Origin: Ypsolopha sequella
Lineage: Eukaryota; Arthropoda; Insecta; Lepidoptera; Ypsolophidae
Assembly (NCBI GenBank): GCA_934047225.1
Contig: OW203989.1
Span: forward strand, 7,291,977-7,355,976
DNA length: 64,000 nt
Direction: 5' to 3'
Under the pieces are notes generated by a model, which made no database searches, had not been told where the DNA came from, and was given only the letters and a program-made list of their open reading frames with translations. This document shows, in pieces, positions 1 through 12,300 of this stretch. Position 1 is the stretch's first letter, and each line of letters opens with the position of its first letter. The position numbers and the translations under genes were made by a program.

Positions 1-172
1 TAAGTGTATTAAGAAAGTTTTGCCTGCGGTTTCACCCATGCTAATGTAGTTCGCATTTTTTTCAGGATAAAAGTAGCCTATGTCACTCTACCGTCCATAT
101 CATAAACTATCTCTATGCAAAATCACGTCGATCCGTTGCTCTATTGCAGAGTGAAAAAAGGACAAACCAAAA
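1..172 (-). mobile_element. Helitron-like remnant
   Basis: Read on the minus strand, this matches the inner and 3' part of the element at 3391-3599: the 'GAGCAACGGATCGA' block, then 'AGAGTGACATAGGCTAC', then a Pu-rich end with 'CCGCAGGCAAAA'. The expected CTAG end is not intact. No coding sequence is present. The copy is diverged and cut by the window edge. Confidence 0.5.
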
Positions 173-611
173 ATATACTTTCGCATTTACAAAAGCAGTT
201 ATCTATAGTAATTTATGCTGCTGCATGAGTTCAATCGCGATACAGTAAATATAAATCATCTGTTTCATAAATTTTGGTCAAGTGTTGCACTTTTGTATGA
301 AACACGCGATATCAGGATTTGTGATGTGATGGATCCATGTAAACAAAGACGAAATACATTTTCCATCTCATGATTCGTATGCAATAGCCTGACGATGTTA
401 TTATAACGAAACCGGTCGCTAGTGTAATATAGATATAAAAGTGGAACAGTTACCAAGAATGTGTTTTATTGACAAGATGTTTCAAATGTTCCATCAAGAA
501 CCAACAACGACAAGTATCAATTTCTTTTCGATATATTTTTACTCTCTGTCACTGGTGCTAGGGTTTCGGCACCGCGCTCGGCAACCCGCCTGCCCAGCGC
601 GTGTGAATACT
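173..611. other. Unassigned AT-rich sequence
   Basis: No gene, splice-consistent exon or repeat was recognised. The short open frames here have no recognisable motif. Confidence 0.5.
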
Positions 612-826
612 CACAAAATAGATACTACCAGAATGCTGACTGCATCAACGAGCGAAAACAGACGCACACATGCATAAACGCGTACGTATGATGATTTTGG
701 CAGAATTTCGTATTGGCATTCGACCGACTTCGACCGAGATTGTCGTACGTACGCGTCTATGTGTGCGCGGGCCTGTTTTCGCTATTAGTTATACGGAGTG
801 AACCTTCTGTAAGTGGTTATTTTGTG
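612..826. mobile_element. Palindromic MITE, CACAAAATA family, copy 1
   Basis: About 215 bp with terminal inverted repeats CACAAAATA / TATTTTGTG and long imperfect inner arms carrying CpG-rich ACGCGTACGTA blocks. A second copy lies inverted at 20627-20838. No clear target duplication was seen at this copy. Confidence 0.65.
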
Positions 827-1411
827 GTATGGGCATCACTTCCTAGAGAATCACTAAGTGGTGAAATCTTGGAAAGGCCTTTGCCCAGAAAAGCAACTTT
901 TAACTGACTTCAAAAAAAAAAGGTTGTCATATTGACGCAAACTATGATCTATAAATATTAATATGTTCACTTTATGTTGATTTTTAATTATGTCTATCGT
1001 TGGAAAAACGTATCCAAAATGTGACTATAATTTTGAATAAATAGCTAAATACGTAAGTACATTAAAAAAAACGTGCATTAAAAATAAGAATCGATCTAAT
1101 TAATGTTTCAAATACTTTATGACACATCTTTCTGTAAATAATACTTCAGAAAGTTTTCATGTAAACTTTGTGATTTTGTGACCTAATTATTCAAGAAAAT
1201 TATCATCTTACGGCATCTATCTTTAAGATTTATTTTTAAATACCTACTCTCATTCGTTAGTAAAGAACAAAGTTCACCAAAGTGTCATACGGGTCCCTTT
1301 TAGTGTAGCGAAGAATCAGCAAAATATGCCTTCCTCTTTCTAACACGCCCCCTGTAGTATGATTCGTCCCTAGTCGCTCGCTCTCTCTTCTATGCGAACG
1401 ATCTGTGATTT
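827..1411. other. Unassigned AT-rich sequence
   Basis: Nothing was recognised beyond homopolymer runs. Confidence 0.5.
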
Positions 1412-1828
1412 TTAAGAGGCTATGCGAATTTTATTTTTGTCACTGTCACTCCAAGCGAAAAATCGCGCAGAGCGAGAGGGGCGGATTCAGGACAAAAGGG
1501 AAAAAAGTTGGTTTTATATATATTTTTTTAAAACTGAAATAGCTAGCAAAATTTCAAATATCAAATCTCTAGATATTGTTAAAACACACCTAATAAAATA
1601 TATTTGAGTTCTGTATATGGTTCCTATTCGTCAAACGAGGAGAAAAAGTGTGTTTGAATTTCAACAATTATTTCTATCGTGGAAAATTTATCCAAACATG
1701 TTTTCCAATTTCAAAACCCTAGGTTATACAGTCAAAATGCATATACCAGAAATTTATTAAAATTTTCCGTGTATTTCAGTAAATAGACAGAAAAGAAACA
1801 ACCGTATTTTTTTCGCATATCGCCTTAA
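1412..1828 (+). mobile_element. TTAA-bounded MITE, copy A
   Basis: A 417-bp unit that starts TTAAGAGGCTATGCG and ends CGCATATCGCCTTAA, so imperfect inverted ends sit at TTAA on both sides, as in piggyBac-type insertions. It is closely similar to copy B (45989-46412) over nearly its full length and more distantly to copies C-F. It is non-coding. Confidence 0.7.
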
Positions 1829-2891
1829 CAGACTATATGAGAAGAAAGGTAGCATTTGTGACATATAAAAACGCATTTCATACGATTATGTGAAAAAACT
1901 TGTGAACTTACTTGTGAAATGTTCCATGACTACTGTAAAGTTATTTAAAACAAAAACCATAAAAAAAAATTTGCGGCATACTGCAAACTAATAACTAATA
2001 AAAATTTACAGTTTTTACGTTTGCGGTATGGTACTTTCTACGTGTTAATTTAAAGTAAAAGTGCTTTTTCTGTTTTAATTTTGAAATGTAAATAAGCTTG
2101 CATGAATAATACAAAGCCAGGAAAAAATACATTGCACAGTTCATGTCATGGTAGCGTAATATACAGATACTAATAGGTGTATACGGGACACCTGACGCTG
2201 GAACATCAACAACACCAGGTTTTCATGGGTTCATTGGAAGAAACTAGGTCTCTCCTCATATTGAAGAAAATATATTTGAATTATTGATATTTTATCTAGG
2301 GATTCCACATATAAACAATGTTTTAAGATTTATACTTTTGTCAAAAAAAATATGTTTTCCATCTTTTTTTTTTCTTGGTTTTCAAACGTTCGTTTCAAAA
2401 ATGTGGTTAAAAGATAAACTTGTTTTTTTTTTATAAAATAGGTAATAGGAAGGGATGTTGCCTATATTTCAGTATTAGCTAAAAACACACCAATTTGTTG
2501 TTTCGCTGCGTAATCATTAGTATTACGCGTCCAAAAAAGAGGCCAATGAGCCAACATATAATCGCCTCTACCAAAAGCAAATAAGATCTTCGCCATTGGA
2601 GTTATTGTGCTGGACGGGTAATAAAAAAGTTGCTAGGGTAGGCCATCCTCTTAATAGCCACATCTTGCAGGCAACCTTTGGATAAAATAGAAGGAGAAAC
2701 AAGAATGATTACAATATGTGAAAACTAACGTATTTCTAATTGATTTCTGGAAGTAAACCTAGAACTTTATTAAACAAAGAGTATCAGCAGATCAATTACT
2801 ATTTGTGATTGACGATTATTCCAATAATCTGAAACTTTAAGGTCACAATACGTGTTCGGGAATAATAACTTAGGACAAAAACTTTCAAGGG
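1829..2891. other. Unassigned AT-rich sequence
   Basis: No gene or recognised repeat was seen. Confidence 0.45.
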
Positions 2892-3157
2892 CTTTTCGTT
2901 CATTTATGAAAAAAGTTTCACTCTGTTTTTACCGTTTCATCATAAAGCTATTTTGCTGTAAGAAGGCTTCTCTCTCCTTCTCTTTTCGTTCATTTATGAA
3001 GAAAGTTTCACTCTGTTTTTTACCGTTTTATCATAAAGCTATTTTGCTGTAAGAAGGCTTCTCTCTCCTTCTCTTTTCGTTCATTTATGAAAAAAGTTTC
3101 ATTCTATTTTTTACCGTTTCATCATAAAGCTATTTTGCTGTAAGAAGGCTTCTTTCT
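2892..3157 (+). repeat. Tandem repeat, three units of about 90 bp
   Basis: Three head-to-tail units begin at 2892, 2982 and 3073 with CTTTTCGTTCATTTATGAA and end near 'AGAAGGCTTC'. Unit 1 is one T shorter than unit 2. Units differ at only a few positions. The open frame through them is a by-product of the repeat and is not judged a gene. Confidence 0.85.
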
Positions 3158-3390
3158 CCCACAGGGGCTATTCGAGGTTACTTACCTTCTAAGTTGCTAA
3201 TTAAGTGTATATGTTCGTCCATTTTGTGGCTTAGGGTACTCATATGAAATAACAGAATAATATGAAGAAATATTAAATAGACTTTTTTTTATTTACAACA
3301 AATTTTAAATACAAATTCCGGCAATGTGACAGTTTAAATAATAGCTTTAAATAATAGATTTAAATTTGTAATTTTTACGGCCAAAAAATC

Positions 3391-3599
3391 TGTACCTCTA
3401 TTATAAATAAGAAAGTGTTTGTTTTTTTTATGGTTGTTGGTTTGATGGTTTGTCTTTCCTTCACGCAGCAACGGAGCAACGGATCGAAGTGATTTTTTGC
3501 ACAGATGTAGTTTATGGGCTAGAGAGTGACATAGGCTACCTTTTATCCCGGGAAAATGCAAAAAAAAACAGCGTAAGCGAAGCCGCAGGCAAAAGCTAG
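3391..3599 (+). mobile_element. Non-autonomous Helitron fragment (Lep1-like)
   Basis: The 3' end reads GAAGCCGCAGGCAAAAGCTAG followed by T, the CTAG|T end of lepidopteran Lep1-type Helitrons. The inner part has 'GACATAGGCTACCTTTTATCCCGG'-like sequence typical of the family. The 5' end, near 'CTATTATAAATAAGAAAGTG', is degenerate. Confidence 0.6.
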
Positions 3600-4685
3600 T
3601 TTTAAATGGAGTCGATACATACGAATGAATTCGTAAAATGTAAAGGCTGAGTAGCTAAGTAGGCACTCAAAATATTGGTAAACAAGCCCGACTCGGGACT
3701 CCATTGATATATAACGAAGAGAACAGTCTGAGAGCCTCCAATGTTTCCATCTGAACGAACATCGTTTATTTAATCCGAACTCGAATCGATTGAGATGTTC
3801 AACTCGCCAAATATTGCCCCAGTTTTCAAATAATCTTTATAGACACTGAGCTACAAAGATACCTACAAAAGATTGTTCTGTTCTGATTGTATTTTTATCT
3901 ACTCCCAGTCTCCCATACTGCAGGTAATTACAACATCAAAAGTGGTTTTATAAGTACCTACATTGTTTGACCGAAGTTATAACATTATATTATTAAACTA
4001 TTTGATAAATATATACAACGTGTAACAGAAAGGTGTAACCATATTTGAAGAGCTTGTTCAGTCAATGATAATATAGAACAATTTTTACTATGGAACAAAC
4101 CCCATATCTCGAAAAAAAAAATTAACTGTTTCATAGAAAAATGCAATGCCGCTCGGCCAAAATGTATGGAAAGGTAGATTTTTTCTTAGCTCCCATACAA
4201 ACAGTTGTTCATATAGACTAGTACTAACTATGTTTTGAGTTTCGCCAACTAATATTATTTAACCTTATATAAGCAATGTCTAGCGGGTGAGCAACGCGCC
4301 GTTGCGTTTGCGCGGAGCAGTTTTGTGTGCCGTTTTTCTCGATGACTGTACATTTTTTCCAAAATCTGTGATTGCAGAAGTAAAATTCTTTAAAAGTTAG
4401 GGTTAGTCTCCTCAAGTCGTTTTCTTCTAGCTAAATTGCGTGTTCCCATTGTTCGAAAATAGCATAAAACGTTTAAAAACCGGTTCAAAACTTTTTAATC
4501 AATTTTCGAATGAGGGGAATAATTGGCGCATCATTTATGTCATGCAAATGTCTATTACTTGGCACTACCCTCAACAATTTCCCCAATGCCAAATGTTAGC
4601 TGGTAGAAATACGAATAAGTAAATTATAACTGTATATCAGCAAAATGTTTAGAATAACTGTCTTTTTTACGATTTGAGGTTTTTC
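3600..4685. other. Region with a shared repeat and a MITE relic
   Basis: Positions 3886-3995 ('TTTATCTACTCCCA' through 'TACATTGTTTGACCG') recur at 8700-8815 and, inverted, at 11050-11155. About 4087-4200 resembles the inner part of the MITE at 62198-62304 ('CCAAAATGTATG'). No gene was seen. Confidence 0.45.
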
Positions 4686-5054
4686 TTTTTACGAAATGTA
4701 CGGTATAATTTTTTGGGGCAACGCCAGAGATAAAGAAAAGGCTTTTAAAGCACAAAAAAATGCATCAGGGCAATAACAAGAATTCAATCTAGAGATACAT
4801 GTCGTCCTCACTTTCAGGAGCTTAAAATATTGACCTTGCCCTGTGTATACATATTTGAGGTGGCTTATTTTGTCATTATGAACAGACATCTATTTGGTTC
4901 ATTTAAAAGTAAACGCCACGAAAACATGATCCCTGTATATTCTTCCAAAAAAACACTACTTAGTAAAATTATATTGGAAATGGCACCAAAAATATTTAAT
5001 AAATTGCCTGCAGATCGGAGAAGCACCAAAAACATTTCAACGTTTAAACTTTAA
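4686..5054 (+). mobile_element. LINE fragment, C-terminal end of the reverse transcriptase ORF (CR1/Jockey-like)
   Basis: Translation gives a typical non-LTR retrotransposon C-terminus: 'YGIIFWGN', then after one frameshift near 4765 'IRAITRIQSRDTCRPHF', 'LKILTLPCVYIFE', and near the end 'APKIFNKLPADRR'. It is a truncated, dead 3' piece. The clade cannot be settled by eye. Confidence 0.65.
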
Positions 5055-5884
5055 TGAAAAGATTTATTGATAGAAAAGACCTACTATACTACAGAATATA
5101 CTACAGAATATCCAGAAGATTATGGAATAAAATAATGTTCTGAATGTTTTTTGCGAACTTGAAAACAGGACCGCTTTTTATGATGGATCATTTCATCCGT
5201 AATCGACATTTTTATTTGATTGTTTTATTTGCAGTTTGTGTATACCTACCAAAAAAGACATTACATGATTTATTATTTGAATTTCTCCCTTCAATTGATT
5301 GTTTATTGTTGTGAAATGTGTCCTTTACTGTAATATGCTATTTTCTGTGTATCTTTTGTGTTCAAATCTCGTTTGGACCCTGTAATTGCAAGTCTTTTTA
5401 AATATTTGTTTGCCTTTACGGTGGAACATACCGCACTACTTTTGTAAAACCATCTGTATTTCTTACCTATGTTGAACAAATAAATGCTTTGATTTGAAAG
5501 GTTTTTCATACGTTCGGGTACTATCGCCAGTTTCCGTTTTTTTTGTGACCTAAGAACTTTGGAAGGCCGTTTGAAATATTTTTCCTTGCCTACAAATTTA
5601 ATCAAGTACTTAACATTTTTATAAAGTAATATTTTTTATTTAAGGACATTAAGAAACTTATTTCTTGTTTATAAAGCATCATTTAATTTTCCTTCTTGGT
5701 TTTATCTAGAAATATATTTTCCTTAAATATTGGATATTCCTATTTATTATTAGGTCAAATAAAATAATTTACAAGGTTCCTTAGATGATTGAAGATTGAA
5801 AATTAAGGGAAGACCGCATTTCTGTCAATAAAACAACTTTAGTAACTGAATTCGCTGAGATTAAATTATGTTAAGGTGTGTTAA
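5055..5884. other. Unassigned sequence
   Basis: A 100-codon minus-strand frame at 5605-5303 is Lys/Ser-rich with no motif, no splice context and no homologue I recognise. I treat it as chance. The start of this stretch may hold LINE 3' untranslated sequence. Confidence 0.4.
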
Positions 5885-6310
5885 TTCGAAAACCATTTCG
5901 AGATTTAGGTTAAATAAACCCTATTTTAGAACTTGTGGTTTAAAAAACTCAATGATAAATATTTTTACGAAAAAGCTGTAACTTTCATTTGCCTTCGTGT
6001 GACGTCTCTTGAGAAATGTGTCTTTGCTATAAAAGATAAATTTATAATAGTAATGGTATAATAATAATAATAATAGACAGACAGAGACAGACCACTTGTT
6101 TTCTATTAGCAATCACACATCACAATCAGTATAAATCCTAAAATTCTAAAGTGACGTCATATCGGACAATGCTTTAAAAATTCATAAAAAATAATGGTTA
6201 ATTTATATACCAAAACAATGAAAACCATCACCTAAAATGACGAAACTGAAAAAAACTATTGAAAAATAATCTCTTGGAAATTAAGCTATGGCAATTGTGA
6301 CTCGGAATAA
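5885..6310 (+). repeat. Interspersed repeat family R3, copy 1
   Basis: About 430 bp, starting near CGAAAACCATTTCGAGAT and ending near AAATTAAGCTATGG. It aligns along its length with 13377-13845 and 42646-43075. Shared landmarks are 'TTTAGAACTTGTGGT', 'CTTCGTG(T/C)GACGTC' and 'ACAGAC'. It is non-coding with no obvious terminal repeats. Confidence 0.65.
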
Positions 6311-7014
6311 TTTTGAAGTTCATTATTCTTTAACTTTTTCAATTAATCCTATTTCATGTTTTCTATCAGGCATTAGATAAAACTCACCACGATCAATAAA
6401 AGGGGGTAGAAAACCAGTCAAGAGCAAGTTGGGCTAGGGCACTGATAGTTCTGTAATTATTGAAAATTAGGAAATTGTAAAAAAACAAACGATAAGTGTC
6501 TGTTATTTAAATCCTTATTTTATAAAAAAAAAATCATCAAACGTTAAGATGACTCTCGCCAAGCCCCCACCAGTTTAACGGAGTATGCACTACTTGGCTG
6601 TCGTTTCCTCACTCGAAAAAGAGCGAAATTATGTTTGAAATAAAGTTGTTTTTAACAATGACGTATTTGTAGAGATGAAGACGGGTCCCCATCTCCTAGA
6701 ACCCCTAGGTCCTCCAGGCAAAAAGCTGATTACTTTCACAAAAATAAACATAATCATGATTCTCCTTCAAAATTCTGGTCACAGATGTTTTTCATGCAAT
6801 TATGAGGGTTGGGAGCGTCTCACATAATTCAGGAGCGAAAAGAAATAAAAACATTGTAAAAAAATATCGCAAATGGAAAATTTAACTTTTCTTTTTAGAT
6901 CTTTGTTTGAGCAAGTTTAGCAAATTACTGACAACTTTCTACGATATTGGCCTTTATTGAAGCTTTAAAAAGTTAAGACATTTCTTTCGTCTTGTGGAAT
7001 CTACCATTTTATAA
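6311..7014. other. Unassigned AT-rich sequence
   Basis: Nothing was recognised. Confidence 0.45.
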
Positions 7015-7318
7015 CTTAAGAGGTCGGCGGAGCAATCCTAGTTCATATAAACGAAATACCAAAACCATTTGTAAATCATAGATATTCTTAAGGTAGTGTG
7101 TATTTATAATATCTAGGTTCCCAAATATATACATCAAATAAGATCACTGATTTAAAGATGAAAAATGAGAAAAATAAGCTTTCTATGGAAAATTTAAATT
7201 GCTTAAAAGTCGTCATTAAATCAGTGTCCTTTGAAAATATATATTTGGGAACCTAGATATTCTGTAATCCAATTGGAATAAACACACACTATCCTAAGAA
7301 TATCTATGATTTACAAAT
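7015..7318. mobile_element. MITE with long inverted arms
   Basis: The left arm (CTTAAGAGG at 7015 through 'CTAGGTTCCCAAATATAT') and right arm (7238-7317, 'ATATATTTGGGAACCTAG' through 'CTATGATTTACAAA') are inverted copies. The right tip is degraded. A partial second copy ends at 50458 with CCTCTTAAG, showing that the family's tip carries TTAA. Confidence 0.65.
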
Positions 7319-8699
7319 TGGAAACATATTTGAGGGCGTATAAGAGTAAAACAACAATAAATAATAATAAATATAAAAAGTCGTATAAAATATATAGGTA
7401 CATACACACGTAGTTTAACATATACAAGGTGATTGGTCTCACTGTCTCTCTGAGGGGTAGGCAGAGAATACAGATTGCCATCTGTTACGATCCAGACACC
7501 TCTTTCACCTCTTCCTCATCCATCAATCTAGTCACACAAGCTCTTCTATTCGTGGTACTTTTGACATTGTCCTTATTCAGTATGTCGCCAATTTGGTCAG
7601 CATACGTTATTAACTACGTATGTAGAGTGACGTACAAATGACAACCAAAAATGTGGCACGCTTATTTTTCATACATTTTGACATACTTGATCATACACGA
7701 TCTAACTCACCCATATCGCGTACTCTTCTCTCCCTCAACGCTCTTCTAAACGCCAATCAGGACTGTGATCTGTTTGCTGATGGATGGCAGAAAATATTGT
7801 CAGAGTGTTTGTGTTTTTGTGAGAAGGCCTGTTTCTAACTTTATGTGTTATTCTTATTTATTTTAGTTGATTGTACCATTTTGTGTTTGTGTTACTATCT
7901 TTAATTATTGTAATTGGTTTGTCCGTTTTAATTAAAGTAAATAAAAAAATAAAAAAAAATATAGATCATCAGGTAACATCAGATCATTGTAACAACTACG
8001 TAACATGGCAGTAGTAGCCGTTCGACAAACAATTTCTCTCTTCATTTATTGTATAATTATAATTTGTATGCAGGTAGCTATCAGTATTAAATTTATTTGT
8101 TTCTGCTTGTGTAGGCATAATCTCATGCACGAATATGAGTATTATTCATGAATTGGACAAACTGATGTGAGTTTATTGATACTATTCATCATGTAATAAA
8201 ATACTGTAAAATTTTGAATATAAAAAAAAATTCAAAAAAGTATAATAATCACTCTATTTGCACTAAGCAAAAACAACGAAAGTGTTATAGCGACCGCAGA
8301 AAGGCTCAAATCACAGACGTTTAATTTAAAAAATCGATAACATATACCAATGTGAAGGTCGTGGTTTTATTACCGTCTCTCACCGCCTTTCTAGCTGAGA
8401 AATATAGCCACTGGTTTAAACTAAAACGTGCCCTAGTAATAATTTTGGGGATTTGGCTCCTTAATAGAAAATGTCAATCCTTTTTCCACCACCCAAACAA
8501 AAAATTGCAAGTCAGATTGTTCAAAGTTACGAAATATTGTATAAGCAGATTTTTCCAAACGAGCTACACGATTAGACGTGCTTCGTTTCCGACAATAATT
8601 GCTTTGCGGTGAATTTTAACATGCACAATAAAATTGCACAGATTTTTATTGTTAAGGCTGCAAACAAACGGTTGGATACAAATATATTACTTACAACTC
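7319..8699. other. Unassigned; possible LINE relic at 7640-7838
   Basis: The plus-strand frame 7638-7838 ('DCDLFADGWQKIL', ending 'CFCEKACF') resembles the last residues of some insect non-LTR ORFs and is followed by AT-rich sequence. This is weak evidence. Nothing else was recognised. Confidence 0.3.
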
Positions 8700-8815
8700 T
8701 ATACACAAAATTATTTTATCTACTCCCATACTACAATACCAGAGAATATAAAGTAGGTCATTACAACATCAAAAACGATTTTACAAGTAACTATGTTGTT
8801 TGTTAGAATCGCAAA
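8700..8815 (+). repeat. Short shared repeat, copy 2
   Basis: Matches 3886-3995 and the inverse of 11050-11155: 'TTTATCTACTCCCATACTAC' and 'ACAACATCAAAA.CGATTTTAC'. Non-coding. Confidence 0.5.
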
Positions 8816-8929
8816 AACGGATGTTATATATATACTTAAATAAAAGCCGGTCAGCATACTCTGACTCACTCACTCAGTCACTCATCACGAAATCGTGGGA
8901 CACTCAGAAATTTTGAGATTGAAAAACTC

Positions 8930-9749
8930 AAAGTTTCACCGGTGTGCTGTTCAGGAAGTCAGCGCGTTGTCATGGTGAAGCCCCGTGTTGGGTCGCTTAT
9001 TGCACACAGCACTGAACATTTCTGGCAAACATTTGGTAGTATACCATTTGGCATTGATGCTACTTTTGATTTTCTAAAGGAATTGACAACAAATACCCTG
9101 TCAAAGTGGAAAAACTAGCGACTAAAATCTCTTTATGCACTTCTCGATCGCTTAATTTTAGTTGGCGTTGTTTCGATTTGAAACAGCCAAACTGTCGACT
9201 GGCGCTTCGATTCTGGATCGTATTGATAAATTCTAGATTCATCACTTGTAATAATGTCGTAAACAAGCCGAGACGAGCCTGCTTCAAATTTAGCAATCAT
9301 GTCATGGCACCATTCCAAACGGGCCTGCTTCTGAGCAGCGGTGAGGTTGTGCGACACCCAGCGCGAAATCCTCCTCACGCGAAGGTGCTCGTATAGAATC
9401 TCGTGAACGGTTCCCGATCAAATCTGCAGTATGTTTTGAATCGCTTGATATGTAATTCGCCTATTCTCTTGAATTGAATTTTTCAGAGCTAGCACGTTTC
9501 CTTCCGTTACAGCCGTCAAAGGGCAACCACTTCTCTGGAGAGAGCTCCATCCCTAAAAGTTAGTCGACCGCGCTTAAATTTGTTATACCACCGGTACATG
9601 GTTGCTTTAGAAGGGCTTTTATCTATAAATTCCATCTGAAGTCCATAATACGATTTAACCGGTTTTAACCGACACTTAAAATCGTAAAAATCATCGCGTG
9701 AAAATGTTCCCGACGTAGATCCATTTTTCAATGAGACACGATAGTTCAA
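8930..9749 (-). mobile_element. Mariner-type transposase remnant
   Basis: The N-terminal helix-turn-helix part (9749-9516) has 'KSPSKATMYRWYNKFKRG'. The catalytic part (9378-9060) has 'ARLEWCHDMIAKFE' and 'ITSDESRIYQYDPESKRQS', giving the first catalytic D. Farther down, near 8990-8965, 'LHHDNAL' gives the second D. These lie in different frames, so the gene is broken by several indels and lacks its end. It is a Tc1-mariner cut-and-paste transposase, dead here. Confidence 0.8.
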
Positions 9750-9943
9750 TTTAGCTCGTAATAAATGTAGAGGGAAATTTTGAAATTGGAACGTTCGTAT
9801 TTTTACTTGTAAATAATCGTGTTTTCAAAATAAATTATAGCTGGGCAGTGTCTCATAGAGAAACGCTTTTTCTCTCAAAACATTTTGCGTGACCTTGTCT
9901 ATAGTCTACGAACTTGAAATTTCGCAGATAGGCGTTTTTCAAA

Positions 9944-10288
9944 ATTCAAAGAGTTTATTATGAAAATAAAATCACTTGTACTATCCCACAAATTTATTTA
10001 GTACTTCCTGACCGGTTTCACCTTTATGGCTTTATCAAAATAATCTTAAATACACAATAAATAGTTTACATCAGCCAGTGCGATCAATGACACACTGATC
10101 ATCGCACTGGCTGATCGTAAACTATTTATTGTGTAATTAACATCTTATATGAATTCCTTTGATAGTGTCATAAAGGCGAAACCGGTCAGGAAGTACTAAA
10201 TAAATTTGTGGGATAGTACAAGTGATTTTATGTTCATAGTGTATTACAAGTTCCACCAAGTGCCAACAATCAACATTCAAAGAGTTTA
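9944..10288. mobile_element. Hairpin element with 14-bp target duplication
   Basis: A near-palindrome (9966-10231) whose arms contain 'ACCGGTTTC', 'CTTCCTGACC' and 'CAAATTTATTTAGTACTTCC', with an inner hairpin ACACAATAAATAGTTTAC. It is flanked by the identical 14-mer ATTCAAAGAGTTTA at 9944-9957 and 10275-10288. The right tip (10236-10274, 'CACCAAGTGCCAACAATCA') recurs inverted near 50190-50220. Confidence 0.7.
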
Positions 10289-11049
10289 GGTGTTATACAT
10301 GATGTTCAACTTTTTAACTTTCTAGCACGGGTGAAGCCGTGGGCAAAAAGTTAATGATGTATATTCGTTTCTGCGCTGTGGTTGGCCTAATTTATTATAA
10401 GCCAGCTTATCAGCGACTAATATTTCTACTTTTGCTTTGGGTAAGGCAAATGCCATGCAGCCTCGAATGCTCCCACAGACCTTTAAATAGTCCGTCATTT
10501 ACAGGCAATTAGGGTAAACTTAAAGCATATATTAAAAAAAAAATCCAACGGTTTCTTTTTATAGCTTTTCATGAAATTGTTATTTAAAAAGATGGTCGCC
10601 ATAAAGTATTGTGTTCAAAATAAATAAGAATAGTCGTGCAGCCTAGTACGAAACTCAGCAAGCACTCGCGCACTTGTGTCCAAATTACCCTTATGTTTTT
10701 GTTCGTTTCGTAAAAGTTTTTCACGAGTGTTCCAATGTCTAATTATGTTCAGTTGCACACAATACTTTATCTACGACTATTAAAAATATCGTCTTCGCGC
10801 GGCATTACTTATAATATTTTCAACCAACACTTTTACGAAAACTGAGAATAAGAACACCCGTTCATCGTTGTGTCGGTGCGTCGTCTGGTAATGCTGCGTT
10901 AGGACCAATCAGACGCCACAAAGATAATGGAGGCGTGGCTTCAAAAATAAGCACGGGAATTATTTGTTTTCAGCATAGATAATATAGTTTTCAGTGTTCT
11001 TGATAATAATTTGGGATAATCACAGCACAGAATCGTTGTGTTATAATGT
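10289..11049. other. Mostly unassigned
   Basis: A degraded Helitron tail is possible at 10322-10352 ('GGTGAAGCCGTGGGCAAAAAG'-like, one base-class off the intact ends). No gene was seen. Confidence 0.35.
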
Positions 11050-11155
11050 AATATTATAACTTCGGATAAACAATGTACGTACTTATAAAACCACTTTTGA
11101 TGAGGTAATTACTATAATGTAGTATGGGAGTAGATAAAATACAATTATTTTTTAA
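11050..11155 (-). repeat. Short shared repeat, copy 3
   Basis: Inverse of 3886-3995: 'CCACTTTTGATGAGGTAATTA' and 'GTATGGGAGTAGATAAAA'. It overlaps no gene. Confidence 0.5.
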
Positions 11156-11944
11156 AAAGAACTTAATATAAAGTAAATACTCGTATATACCTATTAATAA
11201 AGTGCAGTTACGTGCAAAAAGACGTACTCCATTACATAAGCCCATTCTTCGTCCACTGCCGAGCACTGGCGGACAAGAAAATTGCTGCACTTAAACACGC
11301 AACCTCGTACAATGCACTGGCCATGACGTCATATGTTGTGCAGTTCCTACATTTTTACTGTGACCTTTAAATAACCTTGGATTACAAAAACATATTGCTT
11401 TTGCATAGACAAACAGCGAACACGATTGCGGAAAAGAATAAATCCACTTTTGAGTATTTCTTAAAAAAACATTTATTTCCGCCGGCCATAAATAATCTTA
11501 AATGGCTTGGAAAGTCTATACGTAACGTTCTTTAGGGATTATTTTCTTATCATAAAAATACACTTCGTTTTATGATATTTTTACGCCGTACTTGCCACGT
11601 GCTGAATATAAATTTTAGCTGACTGATCAATAAAATTGTGTTTTATAGATTTTATTATAGAGCCTGAATATACAAAAAAAAATGTATTACGCCCAATGCT
11701 TTTAAGTAATGAATTGGATAATGCAAAGAGTAAAGTACACAATTCATTAGAAATTTCTATTTTCGTACTTGGCTACGAACGTCTGATTTTAGTAATCAAA
11801 GCATAAAATTTAATCAATTCTAATTTGAAATTGACTGCCCCAAAAAAGGAGTGTATTGTTTTTAGGTTTCCTGTATTTTTCTATATTACATCGTATTTTC
11901 TCTTAGACCACAATTATGCTCTTAGTATCTTCTGAACGCTTTAA
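11156..11944. other. Unassigned AT-rich sequence
   Basis: Nothing was recognised. Confidence 0.45.
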
Positions 11945-12105
11945 CCAATTTGGATGAATGAGGTGTCATTAGAATATCTATACCATCCGGATTGGCACTG
12001 GATATAAAAGTATTAAATAAAAATAATTTTTAAAAAATTTCTGCAAATTTGGATGAATATGGTGTCATTAGAATCTCTATACCATCTGGATTGGCACTGG
12101 GTATT
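11945..12105 (+). repeat. Two-unit direct repeat of about 60 bp
   Basis: The block 'TTTGGATGAAT..GGTGTCATTAGAAT.TCTATACCATC.GGATTGGCACTGG' occurs twice, about 100 bp apart, with a few substitutions. Confidence 0.7.
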
Positions 12106-12143
12106 AAATAGGATAAAATAAAAATAAATAATATAAAATATAA

Positions 12144-12300
12144 AAAATACGACTGCCATAATTTCAAAATTAACTTAGTAACAACACCCAGTGAAGTCTG
12201 GGGACATGCAAAACAACATGTATCCAATGTAGAGCTGTCCCCTGACTGCACTGGGTGTCGTTACTAAGTTCATTTCGAAATTATAGCCGTCGTGTTTTTT
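12144..12300. mobile_element. Small hairpin MITE
   Basis: Inverted arms: 'TTAGTAACAACACCCAGTG' on the left and 'CACTGGGTGTCGTTACTAAG' on the right, plus outer 'ACGACTGCCATAATTTC' / 'GAAATTATAGCCGTCGT'. Non-coding, about 157 bp. Confidence 0.7.

Noticed and set aside
2852..3052. 66-codon open frame
   Set aside because: It lies wholly on the three-unit tandem repeat and repeats 'FRSFMKKVSLCF' because the DNA repeats.
2892..3157. CRISPR-like array
   Set aside because: Units are contiguous with no spacers and the genome is eukaryotic.
5303..5605. 100-codon minus-strand frame
   Set aside because: Lys-rich, no motif, no splice sites; AT-rich sequence yields such frames by chance.
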